Positions 1 to 10,885 of a stretch of 64,000 nucleotides of DNA are shown here, piece by piece. Location of the stretch: the NCBI RefSeq assembly GCF_000626675.1, contig NZ_CP006842.1, positions 1,550,001 to 1,614,000 of the forward strand. The letters run 5' to 3'. Source of the DNA: Corynebacterium glyciniphilum AJ 3170. Its GTDB lineage: Bacteria; Actinomycetota; Actinomycetes; Mycobacteriales; Mycobacteriaceae. Position 1 is the first letter of the stretch. Each line of letters begins with the position of its first letter. The notes beneath the pieces are model-generated. The model did not search any database and was not told where the DNA came from. It saw only the letters and a list, made by a program, of their open reading frames with translations. The translations under genes were made by a program, and so were the position numbers.

Positions 1-1073
1 GGGATCCCGTCGCCGTGGCTCATGCCGGTATCGAAGAGGCCGGGCGTACCAAGCACGACGTCGTCATCATCGACACCGCGGGTCGGCTGGGTATCGACGA
101 AACCCTCATGACCCAGGCCCGCAACATCCGCGATGCGGTCAACCCGGACGAAGTGCTGTTCGTCATCGACTCGATGATCGGTCAGGACGCTGTCACCACC
201 GCTGAGGCCTTCCGCGACGGCGTGGACTTCACCGGCGTTGTGCTCACGAAGCTTGACGGCGATGCCCGAGGCGGTGCCGCGTTGTCGATCCGTGAGGTCA
301 CGGGCAAGCCCATCATGTTCGCCTCCACCGGTGAGAAGCTCGAGGACTTCGACGTCTTCCACCCGGACCGTATGGCCAACCGCATTCTCGGCATGGGTGA
401 CGTGCTCAGCCTGATTGAGCAGGCCGAACAGGTCATGGACCAGAGGAAGGCAGAGGACTCCGCGGCCAGAATGGCCTCCGGGGAACTCACACTGGAGGAC
501 TTCCTCGACCAGATGCTCATGATCCGCCGGATGGGACCGTTGGGCAACGTGCTCAAGATGCTGCCCGGCGGTAAGCAGATGAACGACATGGCCGACATGG
601 TCGACGAAAAACAGCTCGACCGGATCCAGGCGATCATCCGCGGCATGACGCCCGCCGAGCGCGAGAATCCGAACATCCTCAACGCCTCGCGGCGTAAGCG
701 CATCGCAGCAGGTTCGGGTGTGACTGTCGCTGACATCAACCAGCTGGTCAGCAGGTTCCACGAGGCCAAGAAGATGATGGGCAAGATGGCCGGACAGTTC
801 GGCATGGGTGGCGGTATGGGGCGGTCCGCGACGAAGAAGAAGCCCAAGGGTCGGAAGGGCAAGAACGGCAAACGCAAACCTGCGAAGAAGGGCCCCTCGC
901 AGCCGAAGACCCCGCAGGGCATGCCTGGTATGCCGGGTATGGGCGGAATGCCGGGGATGCCCGGAGGTGGCGGAATGCCGTCAATGGCTGACCTGAAGAA
1001 GATGCAGCAGCAGATGCCTGAAGGTTTCGAGAACATCGACATGGACAATCTCGACTTCGGCAAGGGACGCTGA
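1..1073 (+). CDS. ffh: Signal recognition particle GTPase Ffh (5' end outside window)
   Basis: C-terminal part of Ffh, the SRP54 GTPase that binds 4.5S RNA and signal sequences and docks nascent membrane proteins at FtsY. The frame is open from base 3, so the start lies upstream. Visible are the GTPase motifs DTAGRLGID and TKLDGDARGG, then the methionine-rich M domain (MIRRMGPLGNVLKMLPG and the SRRKRIAAGSG RNA-binding motif). The tail is Lys-rich, then a low-complexity run of GMPGMPG-type repeats before the stop. It heads the translation cluster, about 200 bp before rpsP. Identification is secure; only the missing N and early G domain cannot be assessed. Confidence 0.97.
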   Translation, partial: DPVAVAHAGIEEAGRTKHDVVIIDTAGRLGIDETLMTQARNIRDAVNPDEVLFVIDSMIGQDAVTTAEAFRDGVDFTGVVLTKLDGDARGGAALSIREVTGKPIMFASTGEKLEDFDVFHPDRMANRILGMGDVLSLIEQAEQVMDQRKAEDSAARMASGELTLEDFLDQMLMIRRMGPLGNVLKMLPGGKQMNDMADMVDEKQLDRIQAIIRGMTPAERENPNILNASRRKRIAAGSGVTVADINQLVSRFHEAKKMMGKMAGQFGMGGGMGRSATKKKPKGRKGKNGKRKPAKKGPSQPKTPQGMPGMPGMGGMPGMPGGGGMPSMADLKKMQQQMPEGFENIDMDNLDFGKGR

Positions 1074-1276
1074 CTGATTTGTCCGGGTGACCTGCTTCCC
1101 TGTAGTGTCGAACGGTCTGCGTAACACCGATCACGACCCCGGTCGTCCGGTGGTCACGCGCAGGATAAATCCAAGGGTTGAACCGGCCTGCAGCCGGGCG
1201 TCCTCACGTGTGTGGGTGTCGTCGGATGTGGGTGACCGTACTGCCCGGTGACCGTCAACAGGAAAGAGGACCTTTC

Positions 1277-1765
1277 ATGTCCGTCAAGATCAAGCTCCAG
1301 CGTCTCGGCAAGATCCGCACCCCGCACTACCGTGTGGTCATCGCTGACGCCCGTACCCGTCGCTCCGGCAAGGTGATCGAGAACATCGGCATCTACGAGC
1401 CCAAGGCCGAGCCGTCCGTCATCAAGATCGACTCCGAGCGCGCACGCCACTGGCTGAGCGTCGGTGCGCAGCCGACCGAGCCGGTCCTCGCCCTGCTGAA
1501 GGTCACCGGTGACTGGCAGGCCCACAAGGGTCTCCCGGGCGCCGAGGGCACCCTGAAGGCTCAGCCGGAGAAGACATCCAAGCTGGATCTCTTCAATGCC
1601 GCACTGGCAGAAGCTGCTGACGCACCGACCGCCGAGGCCATCACCGATAAGAAGCGGAAGGCCAAGGAAGAGGCGGAAGCCAAGGCTGCAGCTGAGGCTG
1701 AGGCGGCTGACAAGGCTGCCGAGAAAGAAGCAGAGAAGGCTGACGAGGCCGCTGAGACCGAGTAG
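1277..1765 (+). CDS. rpsP: 30S ribosomal protein S16
   Basis: S16, a small-subunit assembly protein. The conserved core [19 protein letters not shown] and the segment around [13 protein letters not shown] are present. I chose the ATG at 1277 because it is preceded by an AGGAAAGAGGA ribosome binding site and gives the canonical N-terminus. At 162 aa it is roughly twice the bacterial minimum. The extra C-terminal 60 residues are almost only Ala, Glu, Lys and Asp, a charged tail also seen in other actinobacterial S16 proteins. A strong terminator follows, so it is not co-transcribed with gdhA. Confidence 0.97.
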   Translation: MSVKIKLQRLGKIRTPHYRVVIADARTRRSGKVIENIGIYEPKAEPSVIKIDSERARHWLSVGAQPTEPVLALLKVTGDWQAHKGLPGAEGTLKAQPEKTSKLDLFNAALAEAADAPTAEAITDKKRKAKEEAEAKAAAEAEAADKAAEKEAEKADEAAETE

Positions 1766-1820
1766 TCTGGCTTAGTCTTCACGTTCCGGGGACCTAGGGA
1801 CTCTGAGCGCGATTCTTCGG

Positions 1821-1860
1821 ACACCGTCTCCACCGTATATTCGGTGGAGACGGTGTTTTC
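1821..1860 (+). terminator. Intrinsic terminator of rpsP
   Basis: A perfect 15-bp stem (ACACCGTCTCCACCG at 1821-1835 with CGGTGGAGACGGTGT at 1842-1856) and a 6-nt TATATT loop, followed by TTTTC. It lies 56 bp after the rpsP stop and separates that gene from gdhA. Confidence 0.9.
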
Positions 1861-1862
1861 GT

Positions 1863-1882
1863 CTGTCGGGATCTGTCGGGAT
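1863..1882 (+). repeat. Perfect 10-bp tandem repeat upstream of gdhA
   Basis: CTGTCGGGAT occurs twice back to back (1863-1872, 1873-1882), just after the rpsP terminator and about 190 bp before the gdhA -10 box. It could be a regulator site or only a slippage duplication; nothing in the sequence decides this. Confidence 0.5.
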
Positions 1883-2073
1883 GGTGATACCGATATGCAG
1901 TGACGGGGGTGCGTGTCGGGGGTGGTCTTCGCGGCCGTCGTCCACCGGACATAGATTTCGCAAGTGTTTCGACATCATTTCCTGTGCAGGCCGACTCTGA
2001 AACAAAGCAGGTCAGGTTATGTGTCCTGGGTCACGGATGTGGCGAACCTGTTAAATGAACTGTGTCTGGCAGG

Positions 2074-3459
<1,386 letters not shown>

Positions 3460-3478
3460 CATCTGAGGTGTCGTGCGG

Positions 3479-3484
3479 TACTCT
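3479..3484 (+). promoter_or_regulatory. Leaderless -10 box of rimM
   Basis: TACTCT ends 7 nt before the rimM ATG (3492), the spacing expected when transcription starts on the A of the start codon. There is no Shine-Dalgarno sequence, which supports a leaderless mRNA. Confidence 0.6.
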
Positions 3485-3491
3485 GACCTCC

Positions 3492-4085
3492 ATGTCAGGT
3501 ACTGAACAACTTCAGATCGGCCGGGTGATCAAGCCGCATGGTGTGCGGGGGGAGCTGGTGGTCGATCCGACCACCGATGATCCGTCAGGGCGGTTCGCCG
3601 TGGGGACCGTGCTGACTGGCCGGCAACGGGGGAAGGAACGGACCCTCACCGTGACAGCGACGCGGCCACATCAAGGTCGGTTGCTGGTCACGGTCGAGGG
3701 GGTCTCGGACCGTACGGAGGCTGAAACGCTGCGCGGGTTGCGCTTTTTCGGTGCCCCTGTGGTCGATTCGGGGGAGGAGGGGTTCTACGACCATCAGCTC
3801 GAAGGCCTGAGGGTGCTTGACTGCGGCCAGGTCGACGAAGAGACCGCCAACGCCCGAGCGTATGAGGGCGTGACCCCGGAACCGGTCGATATCGGTGTGG
3901 TCAGTGGTGTGACTCACGGCCCTGCCGGGACGTTGCTCGAAGTCGCGGTCGACGCTGACGCCCCGCTGCCGACAGCAGGGGCGGTGATCCTGGTTCCGTT
4001 CCGACACGCTATCGTCCCGATCGTCGATCTGGACAACGGTGCGCTGGTGCTGACCCCGCCGGAGGGGCTCCTCGAGCTCGGGTAA
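3492..4085 (+). CDS. rimM: 16S rRNA processing protein RimM
   Basis: RimM, the maturation factor that binds S19 and the 30S head region. The N-terminal IGRVIKPHGVRGELVV motif and the PRC-barrel C-terminus (IVPIVDLDNGALVLTPPEGLLEL) are clear. The ATG at 3492 is preferred to upstream in-frame codons because it sits 7 nt from a TACTCT -10 box. The protein is 197 aa, slightly long because of an insertion around residues 110-130. Its stop overlaps the trmD -10 box (TAAGAT, 4083-4088), so the two genes are adjacent but trmD also has its own promoter. Confidence 0.95.
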   Translation: MSGTEQLQIGRVIKPHGVRGELVVDPTTDDPSGRFAVGTVLTGRQRGKERTLTVTATRPHQGRLLVTVEGVSDRTEAETLRGLRFFGAPVVDSGEEGFYDHQLEGLRVLDCGQVDEETANARAYEGVTPEPVDIGVVSGVTHGPAGTLLEVAVDADAPLPTAGAVILVPFRHAIVPIVDLDNGALVLTPPEGLLELG

Positions 4086-4088
4086 GAT
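4083..4088 (+). promoter_or_regulatory. Leaderless -10 box of trmD
   Basis: TAAGAT begins at the rimM stop codon and ends 8 nt before the trmD ATG (4097). No ribosome binding site is present between them. Confidence 0.6.
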
Positions 4089-4096
4089 CGACCCCC

Positions 4097-4936
4097 ATGC
4101 GTCTGGACGTCATCACCATCTTTCCCGAGTACCTGGATCCGTTGCGGCACGCTCTTCTCGGGAGGGCCATCGAGCGCGGAATCCTCGACGTTGCCGTCCA
4201 CGACCTACGCTCCTGGACACATGACGTGCACAAGGCGGTGGATGACACCCCTTACGGTGGTGGGCCTGGCATGGTGATGAAACCGACGGTGTGGGGCCCT
4301 GCGCTCGATGATGTTGCGGCCCTTTCCGGGCCAGCGGCCACGGTGAGACGGCTGGAGAGTGCACAACCGCATGTTCCCTCCGACGCGGTGGACATCGGGA
4401 AGGCTCATGCTGACGGTGACAATCGTCCTGTGCTGGTCGTCCCGACCCCCGCCGGGGCACCCTTCAGTCAGGATACCGCCGAACGGTGGGCGGCAGAGGA
4501 GCGGCTTGTCTTCGCCTGTGGCCGGTACGAGGGAATTGACCAGCGTGTTTTCGATGATGCAGCGACGCGGTACCGGGTGGAGGAAGTTTCCCTCGGCGAT
4601 TACGTGTTGATCGGCGGGGAGGTTGCGGTGCTGGTGATGGCTGAGGCCGTGGTGCGGCTCATTCCGGGTGTTCTGGGAAACCGTCGGAGCCACGAAGAGG
4701 ACTCTTTTCAGGATGGCCTGCTCGAAGGCCCCAGCTACACCAAACCGAGGATCTGGCGAGAGCGGGAGGTCCCTGAGGTGCTGCTCTCCGGAGATCACGC
4801 GAAGGTGGACCGGTGGCGCCGGGACCAGGCCTTGGTGCGCACCGCGGCAACACGGCCCGAGCTGATCGAGGCACTACAGCGGGAGGGCGCGCTGGACGAC
4901 CGTGACCGCAGCGTCCTGGACGCTCCGGGGGAGTAG
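4097..4936 (+). CDS. trmD: tRNA (guanine37-N1)-methyltransferase TrmD
   Basis: SPOUT-fold methyltransferase that puts the m1G37 mark on tRNAs reading CNN/GGN codons, preventing +1 frameshifting. The start MRLDVITIFPEYLD, the YGGGPGMVMKP motif, the AdoMet knot segment (CGRYEGIDQRV, SLGDYVLIGGEVAVLVM) and the C-terminal GPSYTKP motif are all present. At 279 aa it is somewhat long; the extra residues lie around 80-105, before PVLVVPTPAG. It follows rimM by 11 bp, as is common in actinobacteria. Confidence 0.96.
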   Translation: MRLDVITIFPEYLDPLRHALLGRAIERGILDVAVHDLRSWTHDVHKAVDDTPYGGGPGMVMKPTVWGPALDDVAALSGPAATVRRLESAQPHVPSDAVDIGKAHADGDNRPVLVVPTPAGAPFSQDTAERWAAEERLVFACGRYEGIDQRVFDDAATRYRVEEVSLGDYVLIGGEVAVLVMAEAVVRLIPGVLGNRRSHEEDSFQDGLLEGPSYTKPRIWREREVPEVLLSGDHAKVDRWRRDQALVRTAATRPELIEALQREGALDDRDRSVLDAPGE

Positions 4937-5104
4937 TACAGCGGACGGTCCTTCTGTTGCGGTTCAGTTTGTCCCCAGGAGAGGTGCTGTCCACAACGTC
5001 CTGGTGCTTTCCTGAGCGGGCAGCACGGCGAGGGCGGTGCAGTCCCTACTATTTTCCTTCGACGGCCGGATACGTTGCCGGCCGCGGGACAAGGGGAGAT
5101 CAGC

Positions 5105-5830
5105 ATGCCAGTCACCGAACCGGTGAACAGTCCGTCGGTGGAGGAACTCACCGTCTATCCGTTCAACAGAATGGAGCTGAGGATGGCCCAGAGCGGACTA
5201 CGGGGTCGCTCTGCGGCCGAGCGTGCCGCCATCTCAGAGATGGTACGTACGCGCGGAGCCGCCTACGCCGCGCGGTTCCGCCACGCTGCTGAACTGTCCT
5301 GGAGAATGCCGGAAATGTACTGGTCCGCGGTGGAGGACGGCCGTATGACCCTGGAACACATGGATGCAATCTGGCGTCGGATCGACCGCCATGCGGGGTT
5401 GCGTTCGAGGATCGAAGATCAGGAAGCCGACCTGCAACGGCAACGCGACCTGGTGGGTGGAGAACGCGAGGGGGAGGACGGGTCCAGCTCTGACGCGGGT
5501 TGCTGTAGCGGAGCGGATTTCTACGGGGAACCTGTGCCGTGGGAGGTCAACGATGCTCCGTGGCGTCGTCGTTTCCCCGACGTGGAAAGCCCGTACTGCC
5601 CGTCAGCGGACCGGTCTGTGGAACGGGCAGTGACTGACTGGCTGCTGGCATGCCCACACCGGTTGATCACCTCCTCCGGGGCAGGCTCGCTGATCCCCCG
5701 GTCCACCGTGACCATCCACCGACTCCGCGACGTCGTCGACGCCGCCGTGGATGAAGACCTCACCAACCGGGAGGCCTATGAACAGGAGGGCAGCTTGTCG
5801 CATCCTGACCCGTTCGAGCATCCCTTCTAG
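5105..5830 (+). CDS. Short DUF222 (13E12-repeat)-like protein
   Basis: A 241-aa protein. Residues 20-85 (ERAAISEMVRTRGAAYAARF, then YWSAVEDGRMTLEHMDAIWR) resemble the DUF222 domain found N-terminal to HNH nucleases of the mycobacterial REP13E12 type. No HNH motif follows; the C-terminus is short and acidic. It may be a nuclease-less member or a remnant. The ATG at 5105 follows an AAGGGGAGA ribosome binding site; longer in-frame starts lack one. It sits alone between trmD and the next gene, and its function is unknown. Confidence 0.6.
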   Translation: MPVTEPVNSPSVEELTVYPFNRMELRMAQSGLRGRSAAERAAISEMVRTRGAAYAARFRHAAELSWRMPEMYWSAVEDGRMTLEHMDAIWRRIDRHAGLRSRIEDQEADLQRQRDLVGGEREGEDGSSSDAGCCSGADFYGEPVPWEVNDAPWRRRFPDVESPYCPSADRSVERAVTDWLLACPHRLITSSGAGSLIPRSTVTIHRLRDVVDAAVDEDLTNREAYEQEGSLSHPDPFEHPF

Positions 5831-5866
5831 CACGGACGCATACCGGCGCATACCGGCGAGCTCGAC

Positions 5867-5872
5867 TAACGT
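5867..5872 (+). promoter_or_regulatory. Leaderless -10 box
   Basis: TAACGT ends 7 nt before the ATG at 5880, fixing that start in preference to the longer upstream reading frame. Confidence 0.55.
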
Positions 5873-5879
5873 TGTGGCT

Positions 5880-6272
5880 ATGGCAGCACCCGGGCGAATC
5901 GTCATCACCGCAACGGACATGAATGTCCTGGTTCGTCCGGACGGTGTCACAGCGCTGGCTGTAGCGATCAGACACACCCTCGGCGACCACGGCGCCACCA
6001 GCGTTGAGGTGACGTTGACGGGTATCGAGTCCGCATGCGAACCGGACAACATGCTCGTGGCCGAATATCAGCAGCGATTCGACACACCGCCGGTCAGTGA
6101 ACAGGTCCACCGGCTGACGGTAACGGCCCGCTGGCAGGGCACACACTGGCAGGGCGGGGCGCTGAACACCGCTGATATCACCCGGGACATTGCAGCATGT
6201 CTGCCGATCCTTCCCGACGGGTCGCCCGGGCTCTGGTTCGGGCAGACGTCCACGCTACGATCATCCGAATGA
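5880..6272 (+). CDS. Hypothetical protein (130 aa)
   Basis: I do not recognise this protein. It is 130 aa, soluble-looking, and begins MAAPGRIVITATDMNVLV, with no signal peptide or membrane segment. The start is chosen from the TAACGT -10 box 7 nt upstream. Its stop codon overlaps the ATG of tex (6269), an arrangement that suggests coupling, although tex also has its own -10 box inside this gene. It is probably a real gene, because the frame is kept up to the overlap and it has a promoter. Confidence 0.6.
   Translation: MAAPGRIVITATDMNVLVRPDGVTALAVAIRHTLGDHGATSVEVTLTGIESACEPDNMLVAEYQQRFDTPPVSEQVHRLTVTARWQGTHWQGGALNTADITRDIAACLPILPDGSPGLWFGQTSTLRSSE
6256..6261 (+). promoter_or_regulatory. Leaderless -10 box of tex
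   Basis: TACGAT inside the end of the preceding gene, 7 nt before the tex ATG at 6269. Confidence 0.55.
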
Positions 6273-8626
6273 GCGTCCGACACACCGCAGGAAACAGCGA
6301 TTCAACAATCACTACCGCCCTCGCCAGGGAACTCGATGTCAGCGAGGCCCAGGTGCAGGCCACCGTCGGGCTGCTGGACGAGGGGAACACTGTCCCGTTC
6401 ATCGCCCGCTACCGCAAAGAAGTCACCGGTGGGCTGGATGATTCGCAGTTACGCACCCTGGAGACCAGGCTGCGCTATTTGCGCGAACTCGCGGAGCGGA
6501 AGCAGACCGTTCTTGCCGCCATCGACGAACAGGGCAAGCTCACAGATGACCTCCGTGATCTGATCCTGGGGTGCGACACCAAGGCCCGCCTGGAGGATCT
6601 GTACCTGCCCTTTAAATCCACACGCCGTACGAAAGCCACCATCGCCCGGGAAGCAGGCCTGGAGCCGTTGGTGGACCGGCTGCTCGAAGACTGCTCCACC
6701 GATCCCGCAGAGTTGGCAGCAGGCTTTGTCAGTGACGGGTTCGCCGACGCCAAAGCCGTGTTGGCCGGTGCCAGGGCTATCGTGCTCGAGGAGATCTCCA
6801 CGGACGCGGACCTGGTCGGAGAGGTCCGTGAGAAGTTCTTCAACACCGGCTCGATGTCCGCCGGTGCGGCTCCCGGCACGGAGAATTCTCCGGAAGCACA
6901 GAAGTACCGCGACTACTTCGACTTCTCGGAGCCGTTCACGACACTGCCGAGCCACCGTATTCTGGCACTCCTTCGAGGCGAGTCAGAGGGCGTGCTGCAG
7001 CTGACCCTCGATGCCGGTGAAGATGAGGTCTACCAGGGCATGATCGCACTGGCACGTGGACTGGAACCACGGGGCGATGCAGCGGACGGGTTTCGTGCCG
7101 AATGCACGAGGTTCGGGTGGCGCACGAAGCTGCAGGTGTCCTCGGGCGTGGATGTGCGCATGCGGCTCAAGGAGCGCGCGGATGAAGCCGCTGTGGAGGT
7201 GTTCTCACGTAACCTGAGGGATCTTCTGCTGGCGGCCCCGGCCGGGCAGCGTGCCACTCTCGGTCTGGACCCGGGGTACGCCCACGGCGTGAAGTGCGCG
7301 GTGATCGACCAGACCGGCAAGGTCCTCGACACTGCAGTGGTCTACCCGCACAAACCCCAGAACCGTTGGGATGCAGCGGCATCCGCACTTGCCGCCCTGT
7401 GTGCCCGGCATAATGTCGAACTTCTGGCGGTGGGCAACGGCACGGCGTCTCGTGAGACCGAGAAACTGGCACGGGAGATCGCAGAGACCGTCTCTACCGC
7501 AACGGGTACCCGGCCGACCCCGGTGATGGTCAGTGAGTCCGGGGCCTCGGTGTACTCCGCCTCAGAACTGGCCGCTGAGGAGTTTCCGGACATGGATGTG
7601 GCCCTGCGTGGCGCGGTGTCGATCGCACGTCGGCTGCAGGATCCGTTGGCAGAGCTGGTGAAGATTGATCCGAAGTCCATCGGCGTGGGTCAGTACCAGC
7701 ACGATGTCAACCAGGCACTGCTCGCCTCGGGACTGGATTCCGTGGTGGAGGATGCGGTGAACTCCGTTGGGGTGGATGTGAACACCGCCTCTGCACCGTT
7801 GCTGCGCCGGGTGGCCGGGGTGAACGCGACCCTGGCGGACAATATCGTCAACCACCGTGAGAACAACGGGGCCTTCTCCACCCGTCGGCAGCTCAAGGAT
7901 GTGGCCCGACTGGGACCGAAGGCGTTTGAACAGTGCGCGGGCTTCCTTCGTATCCACGGCGCCTCAGATCCTCTGGACGCCTCTGCGGTGCACCCGGAGG
8001 CATACCCTCTGGTGCGTCGAATTACCGAGGCAACCAGGGTATCGGTGACAGAACTCGTCGGAAACACAGCGGTGCTCACTAGGCTCAACCCACGCGACTT
8101 CGCTGACGACACCTTCGGCGTGCCGACCGTGACCGACGTCATTGCCGAGCTCGACAAGCCGGGACGCGACCCGCGTCCCGAGTTCCGCACGGCGTCGCTG
8201 GCAGACGGAATCGAGAAGATCTCGGATCTGGCCCCGGGCATGGTGTTGGAGGGGACAGTGACGAATGTCGCGGCCTTCGGGGCCTTCGTTGACCTGGGAG
8301 TACACCAGGACGGGCTGGTCCATGTGTCGGCGATGTCCGACAAGTTCGTCTCTGATCCGCATGACATTGTCAGCTCGGGTCAGGTCGTGAAAGTCAAGGT
8401 CATGGAGGTTGACGTTGACCGCCACCGTATCGGGTTGAGCCTGCGGCTGCAGGATGAACCGGGGGAGCCCTCAGGCAGGAAGGCCGGTGGTGAGAATCGC
8501 CGCCAGCCGCGGAAGGGACAAGCCGGTGGGCGTGACAACCATGGGAGGAAAGGCGGCGGCCAGAAGCAGGACCGGGCCGCAGGGTCGATGGCCGACGCGC
8601 TCAAGCGGGCCGGGTTTGGCCGCTAG
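6269..8626 (+). CDS. tex: Tex-family RNA-binding transcription accessory protein
   Basis: A 785-aa Tex protein. In order it has the N-terminal helical Tex region (around residue 30-45, [20 protein letters not shown]), a YqgF/RuvC-like fold around residues 330-430 ([17 protein letters not shown]), a double helix-hairpin-helix around 500-565 ([18 protein letters not shown]), and an S1 domain around 655-725 ([20 protein letters not shown]), then a basic Gly/Arg/Lys tail. Tex proteins bind nucleic acids and affect transcription and virulence gene expression in several bacteria. I chose the ATG at 6269 because of the TACGAT box 7 nt upstream; an in-frame start 72 bp earlier adds no conserved sequence. 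Confidence 0.95.
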   Translation: MSVRHTAGNSDSTITTALARELDVSEAQVQATVGLLDEGNTVPFIARYRKEVTGGLDDSQLRTLETRLRYLRELAERKQTVLAAIDEQGKLTDDLRDLILGCDTKARLEDLYLPFKSTRRTKATIAREAGLEPLVDRLLEDCSTDPAELAAGFVSDGFADAKAVLAGARAIVLEEISTDADLVGEVREKFFNTGSMSAGAAPGTENSPEAQKYRDYFDFSEPFTTLPSHRILALLRGESEGVLQLTLDAGEDEVYQGMIALARGLEPRGDAADGFRAECTRFGWRTKLQVSSGVDVRMRLKERADEAAVEVFSRNLRDLLLAAPAGQRATLGLDPGYAHGVKCAVIDQTGKVLDTAVVYPHKPQNRWDAAASALAALCARHNVELLAVGNGTASRETEKLAREIAETVSTATGTRPTPVMVSESGASVYSASELAAEEFPDMDVALRGAVSIARRLQDPLAELVKIDPKSIGVGQYQHDVNQALLASGLDSVVEDAVNSVGVDVNTASAPLLRRVAGVNATLADNIVNHRENNGAFSTRRQLKDVARLGPKAFEQCAGFLRIHGASDPLDASAVHPEAYPLVRRITEATRVSVTELVGNTAVLTRLNPRDFADDTFGVPTVTDVIAELDKPGRDPRPEFRTASLADGIEKISDLAPGMVLEGTVTNVAAFGAFVDLGVHQDGLVHVSAMSDKFVSDPHDIVSSGQVVKVKVMEVDVDRHRIGLSLRLQDEPGEPSGRKAGGENRRQPRKGQAGGRDNHGRKGGGQKQDRAAGSMADALKRAGFGR

Positions 8627-8784
8627 GGACCGGCGCTGGCATAATAACCGGGTTGCGTGAACTCTGCCTTGTCACCGAGGTGAGGGACGCGTCAAAATTC
8701 AATGGTGTGGGCATGAACGCGCATCTCTCGTCCGAGCAGGTCGTGGGTCCTCTGTCCGATCGAAGACACAGCAAGGAAACTAAC

Positions 8785-9126
8785 ATGCACTATCTCGATA
8801 AGGTCGACGCCGCACAGCTGCGTAGCGACATTCCCGACTTCCGCCCCGGCGACACCCTCGACGTCCACGTCAAGGTCATTGAGGGTGCCAAGAGCCGTGT
8901 CCAGGTGTTCCGTGGCGTCGTTATCCGTCGTCAGAACTCCGGTATCCGCGAGACCTTCACGGTCCGCAAGGTTTCCTTCGGCGTCGGCGTGGAGCGTACT
9001 TTCCCGGTCCACTCCCCGAACATCGATCACATCGACGTCCTGACCCGCGGTAAGGTCCGTCGTGCGAAGCTGTACTACCTCCGCGACCTGCGCGGTAAGG
9101 CAGCCAAGATCAAGGAGAAGCGCTAA
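8785..9126 (+). CDS. rplS: 50S ribosomal protein L19
   Basis: L19, at the 30S-50S interface. The 113-aa product begins [19 protein letters not shown] and contains the family core [19 protein letters not shown] and the C-terminal [20 protein letters not shown]. The ATG at 8785 has an AAGGAAA ribosome binding site; the in-frame extension from 8653 is leader. The 158-bp leader after tex may hold its promoter (ATAATAACC at 8641-8649). Confidence 0.97.
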   Translation: MHYLDKVDAAQLRSDIPDFRPGDTLDVHVKVIEGAKSRVQVFRGVVIRRQNSGIRETFTVRKVSFGVGVERTFPVHSPNIDHIDVLTRGKVRRAKLYYLRDLRGKAAKIKEKR

Positions 9127-9157
9127 GCTTCCGCGGCACAGCCGCACTGAACACGGG

Positions 9158-9208
9158 CCCCGGCCTGCGTGTCGTCTGACTCGGACGTCCCGCGGTCCGG
9201 GGTTCTTT
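9158..9208 (+). terminator. Possible terminator after rplS
   Basis: CCCCGG (9158-9163) can pair with CCGGGG (9197-9202), followed by TTCTTTC. The stem is short and the loop long, so this is only a plausible terminator. Confidence 0.35.
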
Positions 9209-9284
9209 CGTGTGTTCGTGGGTGTGGAGGGCCGTACGTGTCAGAAGTCACGGCCAAGGGACCTTGTCCTGGGTAAGAGGGCAT

Positions 9285-9319
9285 GGATACGATTCCAATA
9301 GCACGGTGGAAACGAATCC
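9285..9319 (+). promoter_or_regulatory. Candidate operator of the carboxylate transporter
   Basis: Inverted repeat GGATACGATTCC (9285-9296) and GGAAACGAATCC (9308-9319), 10 of 12 positions complementary, with an 11-bp spacer, 64 bp before the transporter start. A LacI-family regulator gene lies directly after the transporter, which makes this its likely site. No experiment or close consensus supports it. Confidence 0.45.
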
Positions 9320-9382
9320 ATCATCGAGTGGATGAGAACTCCACCGTTGCGCCGGATCGTCTCATGCAAAGGAATCTGCGAC

Positions 9383-10879
9383 ATGCCCACCGCGACAGCA
9401 GCAGCCCCCGAGGAGCATCCCCGGGTCGACGCCCCACCGGTGTCACACTGGAAGACGATTCTCATCGGATTCGGGATACCGATCCTCATCACCGTGATCT
9501 TCTGGTTCAGCCCACACCCGGCTGAGCTGACCGATCAGGCATGGCGTATGTTCGGTCTCTTCGTCGCCACCATCATCTGCATCATCATCGCCCCCATGCC
9601 GATGGGGGCGGTCACCCTTATCGGTATGATCGCCGCCGTCTTGCTGGGCCTAGTCCCGTTGGCGCCGAGTAGCGATGACCCGGGTGCCCCGTATGCGCTG
9701 GTCGGTTTTAGTAACGCCACCATCTGGCTGATCGTGATGGCCTTCCTGTTGTCCCGGGGGTTCATCAAGACAGGCTTCGGACGGCGTATCGCCCTGTTCT
9801 TCGTCTCCAAGTTCGGCGGACGTATGCTCGGTGTCGGCTACGGTCTCAGTCTTGCTGACCTGGTGATGTCCCCGGCTATCCCGTCCGCCACGGCGCGTGG
9901 CGGTGGAATAATGGCGCCGATCATGACATCCGTGGCGATGACGTATGACTCCGAACCCGGTCCCACCGCGCGCCGAGCCGGGTCGTTCCTGTCCCTCGTG
10001 TCGTCGAACGCTAACTCGATCACCTGCGCGATGTTCCTCACCGCCATGGCGGGGAACCCCTTGATCGCATCGCTGGCGTCCCAGCAGGGTGTGGAGATTT
10101 CCTGGGCGACATGGGCTCTCGGGGCCATTGTCCCAGGGCTGACTGCTCTGATCGTTGTACCGCTGGTGATCTACGTCATCTATCCTCCGGAGCTGAAGAA
10201 CACCCCGAAGGTCAAGCAGATGGCGCGCGATGAACTCGACGCTCTCGGGCCGATGTCCTACGGGGAGAAGGTGCTGGCTGCCACGTTCATGGTCCTGTTG
10301 CTGCTCTGGACGGTCGGCGACCTGGTCCTGGGAGTCTCCGCGACGACCACGGCGTTCCTCGGGGTGATCCTCCTGATGGTCTTTCACGTTCTGACCTGGG
10401 AGGATATCATCCGTGAGAAGGCGGCCTGGGACACAATGACATGGTTCGCGGTGCTGTACATGATGGCGACAACGCTGTCGGCTTATGGTTTCATCGACTG
10501 GGTCTCCGAGCTGATTGCCGGGTCCCTGGGAGCGATGAGCTGGATCCCGGCCCTCGTCTTGCTTGTCGTCATCTACTTCTTTGCCCACTACTTCTTCGCT
10601 TCCGCCACAGCACATATTTCGGCGATGTACATCGCCTTCCTGGGCGCCGCACTCTCCCTTGGCGCACCACCGCTGCTGGCCGCACTGATCCTCGGCTACT
10701 GTTCGAATATCTTCCAGTCGCTGACCCACTACGCGGGTGGTGCCTCGCCGACATTGTTCGGGACGAAGTACAACACTGTGGCGCAGTGGTGGCGTGTCGG
10801 CTTCATTGCCGGAGTCGTCTCGCTGAGTATCTGGATCGTCGTCGGCGGTGTGTGGATGAATCTCATCGGGATCTGGTGA
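9383..10879 (+). CDS. DASS-family (SLC13) anion/dicarboxylate transporter
   Basis: Integral membrane protein of 498 aa with about 12 hydrophobic segments from residue 25 on. It matches the divalent anion:Na+ symporter family (citrate, 2-oxoglutarate/malate, tartrate carriers): the helical-hairpin SNAT and SNANS sequences (VGFSNATIWLIV, SLVSSNANSITCAM) and the late HYAGGASPTLFG segment are typical. The likely substrate is a di- or tricarboxylate, but the sequence does not say which. The ATG at 9383 follows AAAGGA; 17 upstream in-frame residues lack a binding site. It is followed 6 bp later by a LacI regulator, presumably in one operon, with a candidate operator upstream. Confidence 0.88.
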   Translation: MPTATAAAPEEHPRVDAPPVSHWKTILIGFGIPILITVIFWFSPHPAELTDQAWRMFGLFVATIICIIIAPMPMGAVTLIGMIAAVLLGLVPLAPSSDDPGAPYALVGFSNATIWLIVMAFLLSRGFIKTGFGRRIALFFVSKFGGRMLGVGYGLSLADLVMSPAIPSATARGGGIMAPIMTSVAMTYDSEPGPTARRAGSFLSLVSSNANSITCAMFLTAMAGNPLIASLASQQGVEISWATWALGAIVPGLTALIVVPLVIYVIYPPELKNTPKVKQMARDELDALGPMSYGEKVLAATFMVLLLLWTVGDLVLGVSATTTAFLGVILLMVFHVLTWEDIIREKAAWDTMTWFAVLYMMATTLSAYGFIDWVSELIAGSLGAMSWIPALVLLVVIYFFAHYFFASATAHISAMYIAFLGAALSLGAPPLLAALILGYCSNIFQSLTHYAGGASPTLFGTKYNTVAQWWRVGFIAGVVSLSIWIVVGGVWMNLIGIW

Positions 10880-10885
10880 GCGACG

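Noticed and set aside
182..1063. 293-aa minus-strand frame opposite ffh
   Set aside because: Antisense shadow of ffh; Pro/Ile-rich part mirrors the GMPGMPG repeat.
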